Counted from the first letter of the stretch, positions 16,475-26,339 are shown. The stretch: DNA of 64,000 nucleotides from Paraperibacillus marinus (GCF_046237605.1 NZ_CP143542.1:4278001-4342000); one strand, 5' to 3'. A program made the numbers and translations. The notes: generated by a model not told the origin, from the sequence alone.

Positions 16475-18268
16475 TTATGCCGTTTTCTTATTCAGCTTTA
16501 GTGCCGGTTTGTTCCAGGTTTCCAGCCAATTCTTGACGGCTGTGATCATGATGACGACCCCTAGCACAAGCATGATGATGGACAATACAGCATTGAGGAC
16601 GCTGTAGCCTGTCGCAGCGGAATTAAGATAAACATTCTTGACCATCCAATAGCCGGCATAATTGACGGTTACATATAGATAAGCCAGCGGAATAAGGCAT
16701 GTCAGCATATATCGGCGCTTGTCCGCCACTTTCAGGATGATGGTAGCTCCGATGATCAGCCCGATGGAGGCCATCAGCTGGTTGGATACCCCGAATAGTG
16801 CCCAGACAGATCCAATATCGCCGGAAAACAGCAGATATCCCCACAGGAAGCAGGCCAGTGCGCTGGCAAAGATGTTTCCTGGAATCCAGTCCACCCTTTT
16901 AAGAGGCTTATAGAAAGCTCCTCCGAAGTCCTGAATCAGATAGCGGGCAACCCGGGTACCTGAGTCGATGGCTGTCAGGATGAACAGCGCCTCAAACATG
17001 ATGACAAATTGGAAGAAGAAAGACGAAAGCTTGGAGAACCATGATATATCGGTAAAGATATAGGTCATGCCGACGGCAAGCGTAACAGCGCCCCCTGTCC
17101 GGCCTTCAAGATCAAGACCGATGTCCTTGCTGAGCTGGGCTAAATTCACCGTCTCCATTCCTAGTGTCTTGAACACTTCTGGCGTGGAGTTGATGGCGAA
17201 ATAATCGCCGGGATGCAGAGCGGTCGCAGCCACAAGTGCCATAATGCCCACTACACATTCCACTAGCATCGCACCAAAACCAACAGACTTGATGTCACTC
17301 CAGCGGTCAAGCATCTTCGGTGTTGTCCCTGAACCGACAAAGGCATGGAAGCCAGAGATCGCTCCGCAGGCAATCGTGATGGAGATGAACGGCCAGACCG
17401 GGCCGCTGATCACAGGACCTCCGCCGCCAATGAATTCTGTGAGGGCAGGCATCTGCAATGTTGGATTGACTATAAAGACGCCGGCAATCAGGGCAACGAA
17501 TACGCCTATTTTCATGAAGGAACTGAGATAATCGCGCGGTGCAAGCAGCAGCCATACAGGCAGTGCGGCCGCAAAGAATGCATAGATTGGCAGAATCAGT
17601 GACAAGGTCTTCACATCCAGAGTGAGCCAGTCACCAAGGACTGAATCCTGGATATATGGACCGAAGAATACAGCGGCCATGATCAGCAGGAAGCCTACTA
17701 TGGAAGCTCCTTTCAGGTTTCCGGTCTTCCTGTGGTACAGCCCCACACCCATAGCAATCGGGATTGTGATGCCGACTGTGAATGTGCCCCATGGATTATG
17801 CTCCAATGCGTGAAGCACGACCATTGAGAGCCCTGCCATTGTAATTGTAATGATGAACAGCATAGCAAGTCCTGTGCAAAATCCGGCCACAGGGCCAAGC
17901 TCCTTCTTCGCCACTTCGGCAAGTGATTCGCCTCTTTGCCTCATGGAGGCGAAGAGAACCACTGCATCATGGACCGCACCGCCGATTACTGCCCCAATCA
18001 GCAGCCAAAGCAAGCCGGGAAGATATCCGAATTGCGCAGCCAGAATCGGGCCCACCAGCGGGCCAGCAGCGGCAATGGCGGCAAAGTGATGGCCGAATGT
18101 CACCCAGCGGTTAGTCGGCACATAGTCCTTGCCATCCTCCAATTCGTGCGCAGGGGTCTTTTTGGAATCATCTAATTTTAAAACCTTTACAGCCATAAAG
18201 GTTCCATATAAGCGATAAGCTATCATAAGTATACAAATAGAGCCAATTACCATTGAAATCGCATTCAT
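16475..18268 (-). CDS. cstA: Carbon starvation protein CstA, peptide/pyruvate uptake permease
   Basis: A 597-residue protein with about sixteen membrane segments. Signature stretches are RWVTFGHHFAAIAAAGPLVGPILAAQFG near residues 54-81, GAVHDAVVLFASMRQRG near 100, and SGFHAFVGSGTTPKML near 306. Family members import peptides and pyruvate when preferred carbon is scarce. The gene lies directly downstream of a LytS/LytR pair on the same strand, the arrangement in which such pyruvate-sensing systems control their transporter. A cre-like site at 18329-18343 lies in its promoter region, fitting CcpA repression. Translation starts at ATG 18268. Confidence 0.93.
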   Translation of the reverse strand: MNAISMVIGSICILMIAYRLYGTFMAVKVLKLDDSKKTPAHELEDGKDYVPTNRWVTFGHHFAAIAAAGPLVGPILAAQFGYLPGLLWLLIGAVIGGAVHDAVVLFASMRQRGESLAEVAKKELGPVAGFCTGLAMLFIITITMAGLSMVVLHALEHNPWGTFTVGITIPIAMGVGLYHRKTGNLKGASIVGFLLIMAAVFFGPYIQDSVLGDWLTLDVKTLSLILPIYAFFAAALPVWLLLAPRDYLSSFMKIGVFVALIAGVFIVNPTLQMPALTEFIGGGGPVISGPVWPFISITIACGAISGFHAFVGSGTTPKMLDRWSDIKSVGFGAMLVECVVGIMALVAATALHPGDYFAINSTPEVFKTLGMETVNLAQLSKDIGLDLEGRTGGAVTLAVGMTYIFTDISWFSKLSSFFFQFVIMFEALFILTAIDSGTRVARYLIQDFGGAFYKPLKRVDWIPGNIFASALACFLWGYLLFSGDIGSVWALFGVSNQLMASIGLIIGATIILKVADKRRYMLTCLIPLAYLYVTVNYAGYWMVKNVYLNSAATGYSVLNAVLSIIMLVLGVVIMITAVKNWLETWNKPALKLNKKTA

Positions 18269-18328
18269 TTTTCTGTCTGCCCCTCTCTGTTATCGTTCTA
18301 TAGCTCTACTATACGCCATGAAAATGGA

Positions 18329-18343
18329 ATGACAGCGTTTTCA
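18329..18343. promoter_or_regulatory. Putative cre (CcpA site) upstream of cstA
   Basis: ATGACAGCGTTTTCA differs from the cre consensus WTGNAANCGNWNNCW at one position. It lies about 60 bases upstream of the cstA start, inside the promoter region of a carbon-starvation gene. Confidence 0.55.
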
Positions 18344-18407
18344 CAACAACTCGCAGAAAACCAGCCCTGACCTGCAGATTAAAGGGGATAAAATGCAAAA
18401 AAGGACC

Positions 18408-19154
18408 TTAAAAACCAAGCAGGTGTTTAAGATCCTTTACATATGTCCGGCTGACGGGGATGCTTGTCCCCTCTTTCATGATCAGATTATAGGTGGAATT
18501 GAACCAGGGCTGAATTTCGGCTATATAATCCACATTCACAAGATAGCTCCGGTGAACCCTGATCATATGAAGATTTGTGAGCTTCTTCTCCACCGCCGAT
18601 AAGGCTTCGGGCATTTTATACTCGGCCTCCATGGTTTTAAGCACGGTTCTTCCCTCAGCGCTTGCCAGATAGACAATTGAACCGGTGTCAACCAGGATAA
18701 TCCGCTCATCGGCATATACAGCGAGCTTTCCTGTCTGGAAGGCAGGCATCGGTCTTGATTCCGCTGATGCTTCTGCTTCGGGTCCCGCTGTTCCTCTCAG
18801 CGCTTTTATCTTATGGATCGTCTGTCTGATTCTGTCTTCATCAAAAGGCTTCAGCACATAATCGACCGCATCCAATTCAAAAGCTTTTAGCGCAAATTCA
18901 TCATAGGCAGTGGCAAAAATGATGGCGGGAGAGAAGTCCAGCCGGCGGATTTGGCCAGCAAGCTCCAGGCCGCTGTCTTCGGATAGCTCGATATCCAGAA
19001 AGATCAAGTCGGGTTTCAATTGCTTGATCTGCTCCAGGGCATCAATCATGCTTCCCGCTTCACCGGCTGTTTCTACTTCCCTTGTCCTTGCCAGGAGATA
19101 TTTCAGTTCATCCCTGGCAAGGGGCTCATCATCCACTATAAAGGCTTTCATCAT
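18408..19154 (-). CDS. LytTR-family response regulator (LytR/LytT type)
   Basis: A 248-residue regulator. Residues 1-120 are a receiver domain with the phosphorylation site Asp in DLIFLDIE (near residue 55) and a conserved Lys in VLKPF. Residues about 145-245 are a LytTR DNA-binding domain (HRSYLVNVDYIAEIQPWF near 200). Start ATG 19154 overlaps the end of the kinase gene by 26 bases, so expression is coupled. Because cstA follows directly, it is the probable activator of cstA, as in BtsSR/YpdAB-type and Bacillus LytST-type circuits. A weak hairpin and T run lie after the stop. Confidence 0.9.
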   Translation of the reverse strand: MMKAFIVDDEPLARDELKYLLARTREVETAGEAGSMIDALEQIKQLKPDLIFLDIELSEDSGLELAGQIRRLDFSPAIIFATAYDEFALKAFELDAVDYVLKPFDEDRIRQTIHKIKALRGTAGPEAEASAESRPMPAFQTGKLAVYADERIILVDTGSIVYLASAEGRTVLKTMEAEYKMPEALSAVEKKLTNLHMIRVHRSYLVNVDYIAEIQPWFNSTYNLIMKEGTSIPVSRTYVKDLKHLLGF

Positions 19155-20910
19155 GGCTGTTATAACCCCCCTTTCTGTCTGCAGGTAACTTGATGGAGAT
19201 GGAGGTCCCTTTTCTGTCAGGACTCGCTATGTTAAACCCGGCTCTTTGGTTATACATCCGATCCAGGCGCTCCCTGATATTCACCAGTGCCGTCCCCGTC
19301 CCGTGACGGGATTCCATGGTTTCCTTACCCAGAACGGCAAGCTTCTCCGGCATAATTCCATTTCCATTGTCCTTTACACCAATATGCAGAAAATCATCAT
19401 TAATACGTGCCGAAACCAGCACTTCTCCCTTCTCTTTTGAACGCGAAAAGGCATGCCTGATGCTGTTTTCCACAAGCGGCTGCAGGATGAAGGGAGGGAG
19501 CAGACTTTTTTCCGCTCCTTCCTCAATCTCAAACCTCACTTCATATTTATCGGGAAACCGTGCCTGCTCAAGGGAAAGATAGGCTTTTACATGCTCAATT
19601 TCCTTTTCCAGGGGGATAAGGATCTGGCGCGCCCCCTGCAGATTGCTGCGGAAGAAATGGCTTAGTTCAAGCAGCAGCTTCCTGGCCTTTTCAGGGTTTG
19701 TCCGGCATAGTACGGAAATGGTATTGATGGCGTTAAAAAAGAAATGCGGATGAACCTGGGCCTGCAGCGCCTTGATTTCAGCGTCCTTCAGGAGCTTTGT
19801 CTGCTCTTCGGCCTCAGCCAGCTCCAGCTGGGTAGAAAATAAGTTGGCCAGTCCCTCGGCCAGCTCCTTCTCCACTTCCGTCAAGGCTTCAGGACTTGTA
19901 AAATAGAGCTTTAGTGTACCCACCGTCTTGTCATGAACCTTAAGCGGCAGCACGACAGCCGCCCGGAGCGTGCAGGATTCCTGCATACAGAGGATTTCCT
20001 CACGGCTCTTTGCAGTCAGCACCTTCCCCTCCTTCAGCACTCTTTTTGTCAGTCCGGTGGAGAAGCCTGACATCGGCACATGATGATCGGAAGCTGCGCC
20101 GGCATGAGCCAGGACGCCTGTGGAATCTGTGATGGCAATCGCATCGGCATCCGTCAGCCCAAGCATGATCTCCGCCACCTGCCTGCATGAGTCACGGTTA
20201 AGGCCGCGCCGGAAATAGGGAAGCGTCTGGTCTGCAATATAAAAGGCCTTGCTTGTCTGCAGCGCCTTTGTCCGTTCCTGCTCGCGCAGGATATATTGAA
20301 TGATCAGCATAAACAGCAGCATGCCGAGCGCATTGATAGCGACCATAGGGATGCCGATGATTTTCACCAATCCCCAGGCAAGCTCGAAAGGCCTTGTTAC
20401 GGCAAGGATGATTCCCATCTGGATAATCTCCATGGACGCACCCACACCAACCGCAAAGGCTGGAGTAATGGCTTTTTTCTTCCTTCGCTGCATGCCAAGG
20501 TATCCTGCCGCCGCACCTGCCACGACGGCGGATATGGCGCATGCTTCCGCTGTAAACCCGCCGAGGAAATATCTATGAATTCCGGAGATAAGCCCGATCC
20601 CGATGCCGGCTGCAGGTCCGCCCAGCAGGGAACCGATTGCTATCCCCATGATCCGGGTATTGGCAATCGCACTGTCCGGCTCGACTCCGATCAGCCAGCT
20701 GTTCTCTGTGATGGTATTATGCTTGATTTCTATTCCTGTATAATTGCTGATGATGCCAAAGAGACCAAAAAAGGCAATCAGCACCAGCTTTTCTTTATAG
20801 CCCTGCTCATTGTGGATAATCCTGCGGAACGACTTGATCTGTGACAGAAGGAACACCGCCATCAGGATTACGCCCACACGCTCAATCATCAAGGGTATAA
20901 GATTGATCAA
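19129..20910 (-). CDS. Sensor histidine kinase, LytS type
   Basis: A 593-residue membrane kinase. The N-terminal 200 residues form the 5TM-5TMR_LYT sensor, with NTRIMGIAIGSLLGGPAAGIG typical of the family. A GAF domain follows (about 225-370), then the phospho-acceptor motif QVHPHFFFNAINTI near residue 395 and a HATPase domain with DNGNGI near 525. The start is a TTG at 20910 behind GGGGGTGAAGG. It probably senses extracellular pyruvate or a related signal and drives the downstream regulator and cstA; the ligand is inferred from homologous systems. Confidence 0.9.
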   Translation of the reverse strand: MINLIPLMIERVGVILMAVFLLSQIKSFRRIIHNEQGYKEKLVLIAFFGLFGIISNYTGIEIKHNTITENSWLIGVEPDSAIANTRIMGIAIGSLLGGPAAGIGIGLISGIHRYFLGGFTAEACAISAVVAGAAAGYLGMQRRKKKAITPAFAVGVGASMEIIQMGIILAVTRPFELAWGLVKIIGIPMVAINALGMLLFMLIIQYILREQERTKALQTSKAFYIADQTLPYFRRGLNRDSCRQVAEIMLGLTDADAIAITDSTGVLAHAGAASDHHVPMSGFSTGLTKRVLKEGKVLTAKSREEILCMQESCTLRAAVVLPLKVHDKTVGTLKLYFTSPEALTEVEKELAEGLANLFSTQLELAEAEEQTKLLKDAEIKALQAQVHPHFFFNAINTISVLCRTNPEKARKLLLELSHFFRSNLQGARQILIPLEKEIEHVKAYLSLEQARFPDKYEVRFEIEEGAEKSLLPPFILQPLVENSIRHAFSRSKEKGEVLVSARINDDFLHIGVKDNGNGIMPEKLAVLGKETMESRHGTGTALVNIRERLDRMYNQRAGFNIASPDRKGTSISIKLPADRKGGYNSHDESLYSG

Positions 20911-21014
20911 AAGCCTTCACCCCCCACCTAATAATTATTCCATATTACTATAGCGCTCCAGCCTCTGTCGAACAACTTACTTTTATTTACAATTATGATC
21001 CTGCTCCGGCAAGC

Positions 21015-21052
21015 ATAAAAAAAGCCTCCTAAGGTGCTAGGAAGCTTTTTTT
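21015..21052 (-). terminator. Terminator of the 21068-21688 lipoprotein gene
   Basis: Minus-strand hairpin AAGCTTCCTA / TAGGAGGCTT followed by TTTTTTT. A T run on the other side makes it potentially bidirectional. Confidence 0.85.
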
Positions 21053-21067
21053 GAGTGTATACAATTA

Positions 21068-21688
21068 TCATTTTTTGCTGCTAGCGGGCTCCCCTTCCTC
21101 TGCTTCTCTAAGGGATTGTTCAAGATCGTTCATATTCGCAAGTACAGCCTCTTTCAATTGATCATTCGCAAGAATCTTGTATTCTCCCTTTTTATCTTTT
21201 TTCAGGGTCAGGGTCACGCTTCGTGTATCGAAAGCAGCGTCTTCCGAGGTCAATTTTTTAATAATTGTCTTTTCCACCAGCTTATCAACGGCTTCTTCTG
21301 AGTCTCCTCCTTCAACAAAAGCAGCAGCAAGTGCAGATGGCATCAATTCGCTCATGGCGCTGCCGATTGCCTCCTTCACATCCACAGAGGTTACTTTGAC
21401 TTTGACCTTGGCCGTATCTCCTTTGGAAGAAACCTCTTTTGGAGTCTCGAATTTGTATCCTTTAGTAAAGGCGGTCATTAATTTCTCACTTACTGGTCCA
21501 TCCTCCTCTTCCCCGGTGCTGAGAGTGGACTTTAATTGGCCTTTAACAAACTTTCCAGCTTTTTCTACATCGCCTTTTTGAAAGGAAGTGAGAAAGCTTG
21601 TAACAGTATCGGCAGGCTTTGGGCCGCCGCATCCAGTAAGAATTAAAGATAGGACAGCAGCAGAGAGGACTGATAGTGTTTTTTTCAT
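21068..21688 (-). CDS. Lipoprotein of unknown function
   Basis: A 206-residue protein with a clear lipoprotein signal (MKKTLSVLSAAVLSLILTGC, lipidated Cys20). The mature part begins with PADTVTSFLTSFQKGDVEKAGKF, the pattern of DUF4878/DUF5105-type NTF2-like lipoproteins, and ends in a charged tail. It has its own terminator and no operon partner. Function is unknown; surface anchoring is well supported by the signal sequence. Confidence 0.8.
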   Translation of the reverse strand: MKKTLSVLSAAVLSLILTGCGGPKPADTVTSFLTSFQKGDVEKAGKFVKGQLKSTLSTGEEEDGPVSEKLMTAFTKGYKFETPKEVSSKGDTAKVKVKVTSVDVKEAIGSAMSELMPSALAAAFVEGGDSEEAVDKLVEKTIIKKLTSEDAAFDTRSVTLTLKKDKKGEYKILANDQLKEAVLANMNDLEQSLREAEEGEPASSKK

Positions 21689-21937
21689 GATGTGATTCTC
21701 CAGTTTTTTCTTTCATTATACTAAATGTTCCAATGTAAATAGAAATGACTTTTATAAAAAGTGAGCGGTTTTAACAATATTTGTATAAACAATCTTGTGC
21801 TATGAAACTAACATTATAGCATGCCAAAACGTTTAACCTTCCTGAGCAGGAAGGAGTTATTAAGGACTGATTCACTATCGTCGAAGGCAAAAACCTCAAG
21901 ATGCATTTTCTCGAAGATGGCTGCAAGCATCCCTGTA
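21689..21937. other. Intergenic region, little content
   Basis: It holds the promoter area of the lipoprotein gene and the short inverted repeat CCTTCCTG / CAGGAAGG at 21837-21854, which lacks a good T tract on either strand. No gene is supported. Confidence 0.4.
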
Positions 21938-22642
21938 TCAGCCTTCCACTATGTACACTCTCTCAGGCCGGCCCACTGTTCCATAAGCCAGGTCGGCCTT
22001 GACCTTTTCCTCTGAAATGAGATGTTCCAGGTATCTCCTTGCCGTGGTCCTGCTTACTCCGATTTCCTTTGCCACCACTTCTGCTGTGAGACCCATATGC
22101 GCCCTCGCCAATACCTCCAGTACTTTTTCAAGAGTCAGGGGATCGATCCCCTTTGGTAAATAGGCTTTTTCGCCGCTGCCTGCTTCCATTTCTTTTCGCA
22201 GCAGCTTATCCACCTGTTCCTGTGTAACCTGAAAACCGCGGCTTAAAGAGCGGAGATTGCAATGATATTCCTGAAACCGCAGAAGTGCCTGTTTGAATCT
22301 ATCAAACACTACCGGTTTTATGATGTAATCGAATACACCGATGCTGATGGCCTCCTGGACTTTATTTATCTCTTTTGCAGCAGTGATCATGATCACTTCG
22401 ATCTGCCTGCTTTGCATTTTTGTTTCTTTTAAAAGGTCAAGCCCGTTCATGTCAGGAAAATGAACATCCAGCAGCAGCAGATCCGGCTGCATGACTTCTA
22501 TAAAACTTTTTGCCTCTGCATAGCCTGCCGCAATCCCCACTGTCTGAAATCCTTGTAACTGCTCGATGAACCGCTTTTGGATTTCTGCTATCCGCAAATC
22601 ATCCTCCACGATCAACACCTCTATATCGCGACTTCTGTCCAT
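21938..22642 (-). CDS. Response regulator, CitB/DctR type
   Basis: A 234-residue regulator: receiver domain with Asp in LLLLDVHFPDMNG (near residue 57) and Lys in IIKPVVFDRFKQAL, then a winged/HTH region (LTAEVVAKEIGVSRTTARRYLEHL near 190) typical of CitB/DcuR regulators of organic-acid uptake. It starts at ATG 22642 behind AAGGGG and lies 12 bases after the sensor kinase gene. The adjacent tctCBA operon is the evident target. Naming as CitT or DctR would need phylogeny. Confidence 0.9.
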   Translation of the reverse strand: MDRSRDIEVLIVEDDLRIAEIQKRFIEQLQGFQTVGIAAGYAEAKSFIEVMQPDLLLLDVHFPDMNGLDLLKETKMQSRQIEVIMITAAKEINKVQEAISIGVFDYIIKPVVFDRFKQALLRFQEYHCNLRSLSRGFQVTQEQVDKLLRKEMEAGSGEKAYLPKGIDPLTLEKVLEVLARAHMGLTAEVVAKEIGVSRTTARRYLEHLISEEKVKADLAYGTVGRPERVYIVEG

Positions 22643-22654
22643 GAAAACAACCCC

Positions 22655-24229
22655 TTATTTAGGTATCGCCACCGTAAATATTGTGCCCTCGCCCACTTCT
22701 GATGAAAAAGTAATGGCGCCGTCCAAACTCTTGACCGCTTCATTAACCAGGCTCAGCCCGATTCCCGCATTGCTGTTTTTACTCTTTGTAGAAAAACCCT
22801 CTTGAAAAATTCTATAATCATCGCCTTCTGCAATCCCTTTTCCGTTATCCTCCACTTCTATAATGAGTTCCCTGCCAAGGTCTGTTAAAAAGAGTGAGAC
22901 CTGCTTTTCCCGCTTTTCATTTTCTCTTACTGCTTCAAAGGCATTGTTCACTAGATTGCCAATGATCGTGACCAGGCTTTTCCTGTCAATGGAAGCAGGG
23001 ACGTCCTTGAAGCTGCTGCTGCGGTCCACGGTAAAATTGATTTTCAGTTCACTTGCCAGGCTGACTTTCCCTAAAACAAATCCTGCAATGATCGGATCCG
23101 GAATTTCAGATATCAAGAAATGAATGAAGCCTTGTGTAACGTCGACTTCCTTTGAAATAAATTCAACCGCTTCTTTATAGGATCCCAGCTGAATCAAGCC
23201 CAGCAGGGTATAGAGCCTGTTCGAATATTCATGGGTCTGTGCGCGCAGGCCCTCAGCGTATGCCTTTACATGAGATAATTCCTGCAGGAGGCTTGTCAGC
23301 TCTGATTTGCTGCGAAGGCTTGCTACAGCACCAATCACTACACCCTTTTTGTCTAAAATAGGTATCCGGTTTACAAGGAAAACTTCACCCTGTATCATGA
23401 GCTCCCGGTCATGCTCCGCCTGGCCCGAGCGGGCAACCTCCAGCAGATGCGTATTCTCAATGACATCCTCGATTTTTTTACCGCGCAGGAATATGTCATT
23501 TGGTATGCCGAGGATTTTATGGGCGGTTTCATTGACAACAGTCATTTTCCCAAGAGTATCGATGGCAATGATTCCTTCATGGATGGATTCCAGGATGGCA
23601 TGCTTCTCCTGATACATCCAGGCTATTTCCCTCGGTTCGAGTCCGAAAATAGCCCGCTTGATGTTTAACGAGATTAATAGGGCGGCGAGTAATCCACCTG
23701 CTAAAATAATCAGGTTTACGATAAAAATCTTCCTGGTGATTTTGGAAAGCTCCTGTTTGATATCAGTCTGTAAATAGCCGACAGAAACAACCCCAATTAC
23801 TTCTCCACCACTGAATACAGGTGCCTTTCCCCTCAGAGAAGGGCCGAGGGTGCCAGTCGATTCTGTGATTGAGGAGTGTCCATTAAAAACCTGGCCGTTA
23901 TCGCCACCAACCATCTTTTGTCCTATCATTTTTGGATTTGGGTGGGAGTACCTGATTTCATTGCGATTCCCGATCACGATAAATTCTGCTCCCACTTCTT
24001 CCCGGACCTTTTCTGCAATAGGCTGAATGACAGCGGCAGGGTTTTTATCAAAAAAAGCCTCCTGGATGGATGGCATATTAGACAGTGTTTCAGCCACCGA
24101 CAACGCTTTTGTGCCTTTTTCATGTTTCAGATTATCTTCCATTATCGTTATGAAGGTGTACTCGAAAAATCCTCCCATAAGGATGATTAGTACACATATC
24201 CCAAGCATTAATTTTGTATGTAACCGCAA
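22655..24229 (-). CDS. Sensor histidine kinase, CitA/DcuS type
   Basis: A 524-residue kinase with TTG start at 24229 behind GAGGTG. A first membrane helix (residues 7-29), an extracytoplasmic sensor domain (about 30-170, with RYSHPNPKMIGQKM typical of the CitA/DcuS ligand pocket) and a second helix (about 172-192) precede a PAS domain (about 210-320). The phospho-acceptor His lies in RAQTHEYSNRLYTLLG near 340, and the ATPase domain has LVNNAFEA and EDNGKGI. It should sense an external tri- or dicarboxylate and control the adjacent tct transporter. Confidence 0.9.
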   Translation of the reverse strand: MRLHTKLMLGICVLIILMGGFFEYTFITIMEDNLKHEKGTKALSVAETLSNMPSIQEAFFDKNPAAVIQPIAEKVREEVGAEFIVIGNRNEIRYSHPNPKMIGQKMVGGDNGQVFNGHSSITESTGTLGPSLRGKAPVFSGGEVIGVVSVGYLQTDIKQELSKITRKIFIVNLIILAGGLLAALLISLNIKRAIFGLEPREIAWMYQEKHAILESIHEGIIAIDTLGKMTVVNETAHKILGIPNDIFLRGKKIEDVIENTHLLEVARSGQAEHDRELMIQGEVFLVNRIPILDKKGVVIGAVASLRSKSELTSLLQELSHVKAYAEGLRAQTHEYSNRLYTLLGLIQLGSYKEAVEFISKEVDVTQGFIHFLISEIPDPIIAGFVLGKVSLASELKINFTVDRSSSFKDVPASIDRKSLVTIIGNLVNNAFEAVRENEKREKQVSLFLTDLGRELIIEVEDNGKGIAEGDDYRIFQEGFSTKSKNSNAGIGLSLVNEAVKSLDGAITFSSEVGEGTIFTVAIPK

Positions 24230-24254
24230 TGTTCACACCTCTATATCATCATAC

Positions 24255-24284
24255 TAAAAAAACTCCTTAAAAAAAGGAGCTTTT
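24255..24284 (-). terminator. Terminator of the tctCBA operon
   Basis: Minus-strand stem CTCCTT / AAGGAG around a T-rich loop followed by TTTTTTT. It separates tctA from the sensor kinase gene. Confidence 0.7.
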
Positions 24285-24307
24285 CAAAATTATCTGATTA
24301 TTACCAG

Positions 24308-25837
24308 TTATGCTGCTTCATTTATAATGACATTCTTTCCTTTCTTCTTCAAAACAACCGGAATGAGCAGCCATAGCACCGCCACAATCAGAAACACCGC
24401 TGAGATGGGACGTATCACAAAAATACTATAATCCCCATTTGATATGGTCAGGGCACGGCGGAAATTATTTTCTATCATCGGCCCGAGTACCAGGCCAAGC
24501 ACGAGCGGTGCAATCGGATAATCATACTTGCTTAGGAAATATCCCAGCACGCCGCAGACCAAAAGGAGCAGGAGGTCGTTTGTAGAAACCTGGACTGCAT
24601 ACACGCCGAATATCGAGATGGCGATAATGATCGGAATCAAAAACTGCTTTGGCGTCTGGATAATTTTCGCAAATACCTTAACCAGAGGCAGATTCAGTAT
24701 CAGCAGCATGACATTGCCGATGAACATACTGGCTATCAATCCCCAGGCCACCTGTGGATGATCTTCAAAAAGCAGCGGACCTGGCTGAACATTGTACATC
24801 ATTAATGCACCCATCAAAATGGCAGTAGTCCCGGAGCCCGGTATCCCCAATGTCAATAAGGGTATCATGGCTCCTCCGGATGCAGCGTTATTGGCGGATT
24901 CTGGTGCAGCCACGCCGGCAATTGTCCCAGTGCCAAATTTTTCAGGTGTTTTTGAGATCTTTTTTTCAAAGATATAGGAAAAGAAGGAAGCAAGCGTTGC
25001 TCCAGCACCCGGAAGGATGCCGATAAAGAATCCCAGAATCGATCCCCTTGCTATGGGCCCAGCTGATTCCTTCATTTCTTCCCTTGTTGGCAGCATATTG
25101 TTGATCTTAGCGATATTGGTATCCTCTTCTTCATTTTCAAGGATTGTCTTAAAGACTTCTCCAAGGGCAAACAATCCTACAGCTATGGTAAGGAACTCTA
25201 TCCCCTGATAGAGCCAGGGGATATCAAAGGTGAATCTTGCAATGCCAGAAACACTGTCAATTCCAATCGTACCAAGCAATAGTCCGCTGACGGTCATGAT
25301 CAGCGCCTTGGTCACAGATTTTCCAGCCAATCCGCTGACGGCACCCAACCCAAGCAGCATTAGCGAAAAGTATTCAGCCGGGCCAAACTTCAGAGCAACG
25401 TTTGACAGCGGCTTAGCCAGTACAATAAGTGCAGCAAGGGTGAAAATGCCCGCAGCAAATGAGCCGATGGCGGCAATGGATAATGCGCTGCCGGCTCTCC
25501 CCTTTTTCGCCATCTGATAACCATCTAAAGTCGTCACCACCGAGGATGACTCACCAGGTGTATTTAATAAAATGGATGTAGTCGATCCGCCATACATGGC
25601 CCCATAATAGACCCCTGCCAGCAGGATGATCGCACTTGCCGCAGCCTGTTCAGGCGGGAGCCCTCCTGTAATAGAAGCAGTGACAGGAATAAGGAGCGCC
25701 ACCCCGCTCATTGGGCCGATTCCGGGAAGCACACCGACAGCTGTCCCAATCAATACGCCCGCGAAGGCAAATATTAAGTTATACCAGATAAGGGCAGTTC
25801 CAAAACCGTGAATCAAAAAATCCAGCGTACTCATCAT
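24308..25837 (-). CDS. tctA: Tripartite tricarboxylate transporter large membrane subunit TctA
   Basis: A 509-residue protein with about eleven or twelve membrane helices. Family signatures are GVLPGIGPMSGVALLIPVT near residue 38, YYGAMYGGSTTSILLNTPGE near 77 and GILPGAGATLASFFSYIFEKK near 268. It is the main channel of a secondary transporter that uses a high-affinity binding protein (TctC). ATG 25837 follows AAAGGAGAC. It is the last gene of tctCBA. Confidence 0.93.
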   Translation of the reverse strand: MMSTLDFLIHGFGTALIWYNLIFAFAGVLIGTAVGVLPGIGPMSGVALLIPVTASITGGLPPEQAAASAIILLAGVYYGAMYGGSTTSILLNTPGESSSVVTTLDGYQMAKKGRAGSALSIAAIGSFAAGIFTLAALIVLAKPLSNVALKFGPAEYFSLMLLGLGAVSGLAGKSVTKALIMTVSGLLLGTIGIDSVSGIARFTFDIPWLYQGIEFLTIAVGLFALGEVFKTILENEEEDTNIAKINNMLPTREEMKESAGPIARGSILGFFIGILPGAGATLASFFSYIFEKKISKTPEKFGTGTIAGVAAPESANNAASGGAMIPLLTLGIPGSGTTAILMGALMMYNVQPGPLLFEDHPQVAWGLIASMFIGNVMLLILNLPLVKVFAKIIQTPKQFLIPIIIAISIFGVYAVQVSTNDLLLLLVCGVLGYFLSKYDYPIAPLVLGLVLGPMIENNFRRALTISNGDYSIFVIRPISAVFLIVAVLWLLIPVVLKKKGKNVIINEAA

Positions 25838-25852
25838 GCAGTCTCCTTTCTA

Positions 25853-26308
25853 TTATGAAAACCAGATGGGCCATCCGGGCAGTGTCCCTTTCAATACATC
25901 GACAAATAAGAAATAAACAACCCCGGAAAAAACGGCGGAGATGATAAGCGATGTAATCCACTTGCTGCGCTCCATTGCTTGAAAACTGATGAACAAAAAA
26001 ACGAAGGTGGTTATTACGTAGCCAATCGTTTCAAGTGTCAGAATATACAGAAGAGCAGCTGCCAGGATAATGAAAAAGGTCTTATATTCCAGCTTGTCTT
26101 TTTTTCCTCCCTCAACGTTCGTACACATTGTCTCGTAAAATAAGCGGATGCTTAACAAAACAAGGATTATGCCGAGGAATAAGGGGAAAATATCAGGGCC
26201 TACTACGCTTCCATATGCAGATTGGCCGATATTTCGGCTTCCCACAATAAAAAATACGCCGGCCGCAAGGAATAAGACAGCCGCAATATGATCAAATTTG
26301 AGGTCCAT
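25853..26308 (-). CDS. tctB: Tripartite tricarboxylate transporter small membrane subunit TctB
   Basis: About 151 residues with four membrane helices, the usual size of TctB. I place the start at ATG 26308 (MDLKFDHIAAVLF), with GGGTG just upstream; a TTG four codons earlier (26320) is an alternative. It lies 15 bases before tctA. The weak sequence conservation is normal for this family; position between tctC and tctA makes the call firm. Confidence 0.85.
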   Translation of the reverse strand: MDLKFDHIAAVLFLAAGVFFIVGSRNIGQSAYGSVVGPDIFPLFLGIILVLLSIRLFYETMCTNVEGGKKDKLEYKTFFIILAAALLYILTLETIGYVITTFVFLFISFQAMERSKWITSLIISAVFSGVVYFLFVDVLKGTLPGWPIWFS

Positions 26309-26339
26309 TTCATCACCCAATTTCTGAATAATTTAATGA

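Noticed and set aside
21837..21854. Terminator CCTTCCTG/CAGGAAGG
   Set aside because: Short stem with almost no loop and no T run; too far from the gene ends.
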